A stretch of DNA of 33,564 nt from RGIG5472 sp051867635. Lineage in GTDB: Bacteria > Bacillota > Clostridia > Oscillospirales > Oscillospiraceae. Shown piece after piece: positions 30,538-33,564 of the stretch. The translations under genes were made by a program, and so were the position numbers. A model generated the notes under the pieces. It was given only the letters and a program-made list of their open reading frames with translations, had not been told where the DNA came from and ran no database searches. The stretch's first letter is position 1. Every line of letters starts with the position of its first letter. The stretch spans positions 1 through 33,564 of the forward strand of contig JBJDYT010000012.1 of NCBI GenBank assembly GCA_051867635.1, in the 5' to 3' direction.

Positions 30538-30598
30538 GTTGCGCGCAAGCAGGGCGGGCTGGCATCGGCGCAACGGGCGGTTGCGGCGGCGACTTTCG
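30538..30598 (-). promoter_or_regulatory. Upstream element shared with the first XRE gene (copy B)
   Basis: Carries CGGTTGCGGCGGCG (30578-30591) in the same context as copy A, plus an inverted repeat CGCAAC-N5-GTTGCG (30569-30585) and a 10-bp palindrome TTGCGCGCAA (30539-30548). A possible promoter overlaps: -35 TTGCGC within the palindrome and -10 TACCAT, 17 bp apart on the minus strand. Operator function is inferred. Confidence 0.4.
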
Positions 30599-30679
30599 AC
30601 CCCAAACGCTTTTTCGGAAAAGACGGGGGAAACGGAGGGAAAACGGCACTTTTTCCGCAAAAAGGCGTTGACATAATGA

Positions 30680-30709
30680 TGTGGAAAACTCTGTGGAAAC
30701 TGTGGAAAA
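30680..30709 (+). repeat. Three direct TGTGGAAA repeats
   Basis: TGTGGAAAA, TGTGGAAAC and TGTGGAAAA begin at 30680, 30692 and 30701. They lie in the 466-bp spacer (30486-30951) ahead of the topoisomerase genes, which is A-richer than its surroundings. Each differs by one or two bases from the DnaA box TGTGGATAA. Function unknown. Confidence 0.5.
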
Positions 30710-30839
30710 ACTCTGCCGCCGCAAGGAAAACGCGGTTGCGGAAATATGGGGAGGAGAGAGGAAAAAAGAAACCGAAGGGGCAAAAAAAGAGCGAAAACGC
30801 CGGGAAGGAGGCGGCAGGGCCGGATTTCGGGGCAAACAC

Positions 30840-30868
30840 TTGATATTGCGGTGAAAATCCCATATAAT
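30840..30868 (+). promoter_or_regulatory. Sigma-A promoter of the topoisomerase operon
   Basis: -35 TTGATA (30840-30845), 17-bp spacer, perfect -10 TATAAT (30863-30868). Start near 30875, leader about 77 nt. Confidence 0.85.
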
Positions 30869-30951
30869 GTTCTATATCTGCGTATGTTTGCTGCGCGCCG
30901 CGCGGCGGGAAACGCCAGCGGCGCTTGATATTTTTCCGGCGGAGGACGGCT

Positions 30952-32955
30952 ATGGCGAGAAGCACGAAAAAGGAATACGGCAACGAGAGCATTTCCCAGC
31001 TCAAGGGGGCGGACCGGGTCCGCAAGCGCCCGGGGGTCATCTTCGGCTCGGACGGGCTGGAGGGCTGCGAGCACGCGGTGTTCGAGATCCTCTCCAACTC
31101 CATCGACGAGGCCCGGGAGGGACACGGCAAGCTCATCACCGTCACCCGCTACCTGGACCACAGCGTGGAGGTGGAGGACAACGGCCGCGGCTGCCCGGTG
31201 GACTGGAACGCCCGGGAGCAGCGCTACAACTGGGAGCTGGTCTACTGCGAGCTGTACGCCGGCGGCAAGTACAACAACAACGAGGGGGACAACTACGAGT
31301 ACTCCCTGGGTCTCAACGGCCTGGGCTCCTGCGCCACCCAGTACGCCTCCCGCTACATGGACGTCACCGTCTGGCGGGACGGCAACAAGTACAGCCTCCA
31401 TTTCGAGCGAGGCGAGGTCACGGGGAAAAAGGGCCAGGAGCTGAAGATCGAGCCCACCGACCGGGGCAAAAAGACGGGCACCCTGACCCGCTGGCTGCCG
31501 GATCTGGAGGTCTTCACCGACATCGACATCCCGGCGGCGTATTTCACCGACGTCTGCCGCCGCCAGGCGGTGGTGAACGCGGGGCTGACCTTCCGCTTCC
31601 GCGACGAGGTGAAGCCGGGGAAGTTCGAGACCCAGGATTTCCTCTATGAAAACGGCATCGCGGACTATGTGGCGGAGCTGGCGGGGGAGTCGCCCCTGAC
31701 CCAGGTGGTGTTCTGGGAGACGGAGCGCCGGGGCCGGGACCGGGAGGACAAGGACGAGTACAAGGTGAAGCTCTCCGTGTCCTGCTGCTTCTCCGCCCGG
31801 GTCCACACCATCGAGCATTACCACAACTCCAGCTGGCTGGAGCACGGCGGCAGCCCGGAAAAGGCCACGAAAAACGCCTTTGTCTCCGCCATCGATACCT
31901 ATCTCAGGAACAACAACAAGTACCAGAAGGGGGAGAGCAGGCTCACCTGGGCGGATATCGAGGACTGCCTGGTGCTGGTGAGCAACAACTTCTCCACCCA
32001 GACCTCCTATGAGAACCAGACCAAGAAGTCCATCACCAACCGCTTCGTGCAGGAGGCCATGACGGAGTTCTTAAAGAGCCGTCTTGAGATCTATTTCATC
32101 GAAAACCGCTTCGACGCGGAAAGAATAGCGGAGCAGGTCCTCATCAACAAGCGCAGCCGCGAGAGCGCGGAAAAGCAGCGGCTGAACATCAAAAAGAAGC
32201 TCAGCGGCAGCATGGATATCTCCAACCGCGTGGAAAAGTTCGTGGACTGCCGCACCCGGGACGTCAGCCGCCGGGAGATCTACATCGTGGAGGGCGACTC
32301 CGCCCTCGGCGCCTGCAAGCAGAGCCGCAACGCGGAATTCCAGGGGCTCATGCCCGTCCGGGGCAAGATCCTCAACTGCCTGAAGGCGGACTACGCCCGC
32401 ATCTTCAAAAGCGAGATCATCACGGACCTGCTGAAGGTCCTGGGCTGCGGCGTGGAGGTGCAGGACAAGCGGGTGAAGGACATCAACGCCTTCGACCTTT
32501 CGAACCTCCGCTGGAATAAGGTCATCATCTGCACCGACGGCGACGTGGACGGCTTCCAGATCCGGACGCTGATCCTGGCCATGATCTACCGCCTCTGCCC
32601 GACGCTCATCCGGGAGGGCTACGTCTACATCGCGGAGACGCCGCTGTTTGAGATCGGCTGCGGCGAAAAGACCTGGTTCGCCTACTCCGATAAGGAGAAG
32701 GCGGAGATCTGCCAGGAGCTAGCGGGCAAGCGCTACACCGTGCAGCGCAGCAAGGGCCTCGGCGAGAACGACCCGGAGATGATGTGGCTCACCACCATGA
32801 ACCCGGAGACGAGGCGGCTCATCAAGGTCATGCCGGAGGACGCGGAGCGCACGGGGGAGGTCTTCGACCTGCTGCTGGGCGACAACCTCCAGGGACGCAA
32901 GGACCATATCGCGGAAAACGGGTATAAGTATTTGGACCTGGCGGATATTTCATAA
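30952..32955 (+). CDS. parE: Type II DNA topoisomerase B subunit (ParE/GyrB family, divergent)
   Basis: A 667-residue ATPase subunit. GHKL motifs: EILSNSIDEA (45-54), VEVEDNGRGCPVD (72-84) and 'YEYSLGLNGLGSCATQYAS'. The TOPRIM domain has IVEGDSALGACKQSRNAEFQ (Glu447) and ICTDGDVDGFQIRT (Asp529, Asp531, Asp533), so catalytic metal ligands are intact. Family-typical strings are changed: EGDSALGACK instead of EGDSAGGSAK and GFQIRT instead of GxHIRT. It opens and rejoins DNA with an A subunit, which begins downstream. Start is ATG 30952 with GGAGG 6 nt before; a TTG at 30925 is in frame. Calling it topoisomerase IV rather than gyrase is tentative; divergence and a likely second gyrBA elsewhere favour it. 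Confidence 0.88.
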   Translation: MARSTKKEYGNESISQLKGADRVRKRPGVIFGSDGLEGCEHAVFEILSNSIDEAREGHGKLITVTRYLDHSVEVEDNGRGCPVDWNAREQRYNWELVYCELYAGGKYNNNEGDNYEYSLGLNGLGSCATQYASRYMDVTVWRDGNKYSLHFERGEVTGKKGQELKIEPTDRGKKTGTLTRWLPDLEVFTDIDIPAAYFTDVCRRQAVVNAGLTFRFRDEVKPGKFETQDFLYENGIADYVAELAGESPLTQVVFWETERRGRDREDKDEYKVKLSVSCCFSARVHTIEHYHNSSWLEHGGSPEKATKNAFVSAIDTYLRNNNKYQKGESRLTWADIEDCLVLVSNNFSTQTSYENQTKKSITNRFVQEAMTEFLKSRLEIYFIENRFDAERIAEQVLINKRSRESAEKQRLNIKKKLSGSMDISNRVEKFVDCRTRDVSRREIYIVEGDSALGACKQSRNAEFQGLMPVRGKILNCLKADYARIFKSEIITDLLKVLGCGVEVQDKRVKDINAFDLSNLRWNKVIICTDGDVDGFQIRTLILAMIYRLCPTLIREGYVYIAETPLFEIGCGEKTWFAYSDKEKAEICQELAGKRYTVQRSKGLGENDPEMMWLTTMNPETRRLIKVMPEDAERTGEVFDLLLGDNLQGRKDHIAENGYKYLDLADIS

Positions 32956-33009
32956 GAGAGCCGAAGAGGCCGCGCCTTTCCGGCAAAGGAGCTTTTAGGA
33001 GGAAGCGGA

Positions 33010-33297
33010 ATGGACAGTATCGTGTTGCATGTGTACTACACCGGCGAGGAGGAGCTGCTGCGGGCCTTCGCCAGGGAGATGCGCCAGAGCGGCCTGCAGC
33101 AGGGCGTGCGGGAGGAGGACGGCTGCGGCCAGTACGACTACTTCTTCCCGGCGGACGGCAGCGGCACCCTGCTGCTGCTGGAGCGCTGGCGGGACGCATC
33201 CGCGCTGGAGGCCCACCTGGCCCGGCCCCGCATGGGGGAGATCCGGGCGCTGAAGGAGCGCTTCGGCCTGGAGACCCGCATGGAGCGCTACGAGTAA
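33010..33297 (+). CDS. Small ABM-fold (antibiotic biosynthesis monooxygenase-like) protein
   Basis: A 95-residue protein resembling the dimeric alpha/beta-barrel ABM family: 'VLHVYYTGEEELLRAFAREM', 'VREEDGCGQYDYFFPADGSGTLLLLERWRDASALEAHLARPRMGEIRAL'. Members include quinol monooxygenases and heme-degrading or simply structural proteins; no catalytic residue fixes a role here. AGGAGG lies 7 nt before the ATG. It sits between parE (54 nt upstream) and the parC-like gene (62 nt downstream), on the same strand, so it should be co-transcribed with topoisomerase subunits, an unexpected partner. Confidence 0.8.
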   Translation: MDSIVLHVYYTGEEELLRAFAREMRQSGLQQGVREEDGCGQYDYFFPADGSGTLLLLERWRDASALEAHLARPRMGEIRALKERFGLETRMERYE

Positions 33298-33359
33298 GCC
33301 CGGGAACGGAGGCCGGCGGGCCTCCGCACATCGATTCATAAGGAGCAGAGGACGACGCT

Positions 33360-33564
33360 ATGGCAAGGAAGAAACAGCCGGAAAAGGAAATCAACCGGGA
33401 GATCAACCCCAACGTCATGGGCCTGCGGGCCGATACGCTGGAGCAGCCCATCACGGACACCTTGGAGACGAACTACATGCCCTACGCCATGAGCATCATC
33501 GTCTCCCGGGCCATCCCGGAGATCGACGGCTTCAAGCCCTCCCACCGCAAGCTGCTCTACACCA
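33360..33564 (+). CDS. parC: Type II DNA topoisomerase A subunit (ParC/GyrA family), N-terminal fragment
   Basis: Only the first 68 codons are in the window; the frame is open at the edge. After a basic start (MARKKQPEKEINREINPN) come 'YMPYAMSIIVSRAIPEIDGFKPSHRKLLYT', the start of the breakage-reunion domain, where the family usually has AIPDVRDGLKPVQRRIL. The variation matches the divergence of the B subunit. GAGGA lies 7 nt upstream of the ATG at 33360. ParC versus GyrA cannot be decided from this fragment. Confidence 0.85.
   Translation, partial: MARKKQPEKEINREINPNVMGLRADTLEQPITDTLETNYMPYAMSIIVSRAIPEIDGFKPSHRKLLYT

Noticed and set aside
30600..30951. Replication origin
   Set aside because: Near-DnaA boxes and an A-rich island are present, but boxes are imperfect, few, and no dnaA or dnaN is in the window.
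1..33564. Mobile elements, CRISPR arrays, toxin-antitoxin or defence systems
   Set aside because: No transposase, integrase, regular repeat-spacer series, or known defence domain is visible; all genes fit core metabolism or housekeeping.

Overview
The window is a gene-dense chromosomal stretch from a high-GC, spore-forming low-GC-lineage relative: most likely a member of the class Clostridia, order Oscillospirales (Flavonifractor/Intestinimonas/Oscillibacter-like). This rests on the Firmicutes gene neighbourhoods (gdpP-rplI-dnaB and tilS-hpt-ftsH), RNase J, SpoVAC, sigma-A promoters with 17-bp spacers, strong AGGAGG ribosome sites and very G/C-rich third codon positions. The genus is inference. 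I see no mobile element, CRISPR array, rRNA or prophage gene.

Layout. (1) 1-1101: 5'-truncated view of a minus-strand lipoprotein substrate-binding protein of an iron-siderophore/cobalamin type ABC importer, with a perfect sigma-A promoter and a folded leader that ends in a U-tract. (2) 1226-1634: a promoter, tRNA-Met(CAT), tRNA-Glu(TTC), tRNA-Val(CAC) and a terminator. (3) 1638-2898: trxA-trxB on the minus strand. (4) 3067-12588: one plus-strand operon that carries every step from PEP + erythrose-4-phosphate to phenylalanine and tyrosine: aroF, tyrA, aroB, aroA, aroC, pheA (chorismate mutase-prephenate dehydratase), an aroE-aroK fusion, aroQ and an aminotransferase. Most junctions are 4-bp ATGA/GTGA overlaps. 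It is preceded by a 22-codon leader peptide loaded with Phe and Tyr codons, a 13-bp leader/anti-leader pairing and an intrinsic terminator: a classical ribosome-mediated attenuator that senses both end products. This is the most striking element in the window.

(5) 12608-15242: minus-strand operon of a THUMP-type rRNA methyltransferase, a DAGK-family lipid kinase and a GNAT acetyltransferase. (6) 15319-17477: RNase J on the minus strand, followed by a dense run of hairpins. (7) 17586-25583: plus-strand housekeeping run gdpP (c-di-AMP phosphodiesterase), rplI, dnaB, tilS, hpt, ftsH, with a strongly folded spacer before ftsH. (8) 25605-30591: smaller units: two related XRE-type membrane regulators that share an upstream sequence element, a uridine-phosphorylase-like enzyme, a small lipoprotein, an isolated spoVAC, and a D-2-hydroxyacid dehydrogenase. 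(9) 30840-end: a divergent type II topoisomerase pair (parE-like, and the start of a parC-like gene) with a small ABM-fold protein between them.

How it works together: the aromatic operon is wired for feedback at RNA level (leader peptide) and probably at protein level (ACT domain on PheA, ferredoxin-like N-domain on AroF). The central housekeeping block joins replication (DnaB), translation (L9, TilS), purine salvage (Hpt), membrane proteolysis (FtsH) and c-di-AMP turnover (GdpP). Evidence for sporulation is SpoVAC and a sigma-G-like -10 element ahead of the small lipoprotein gene.
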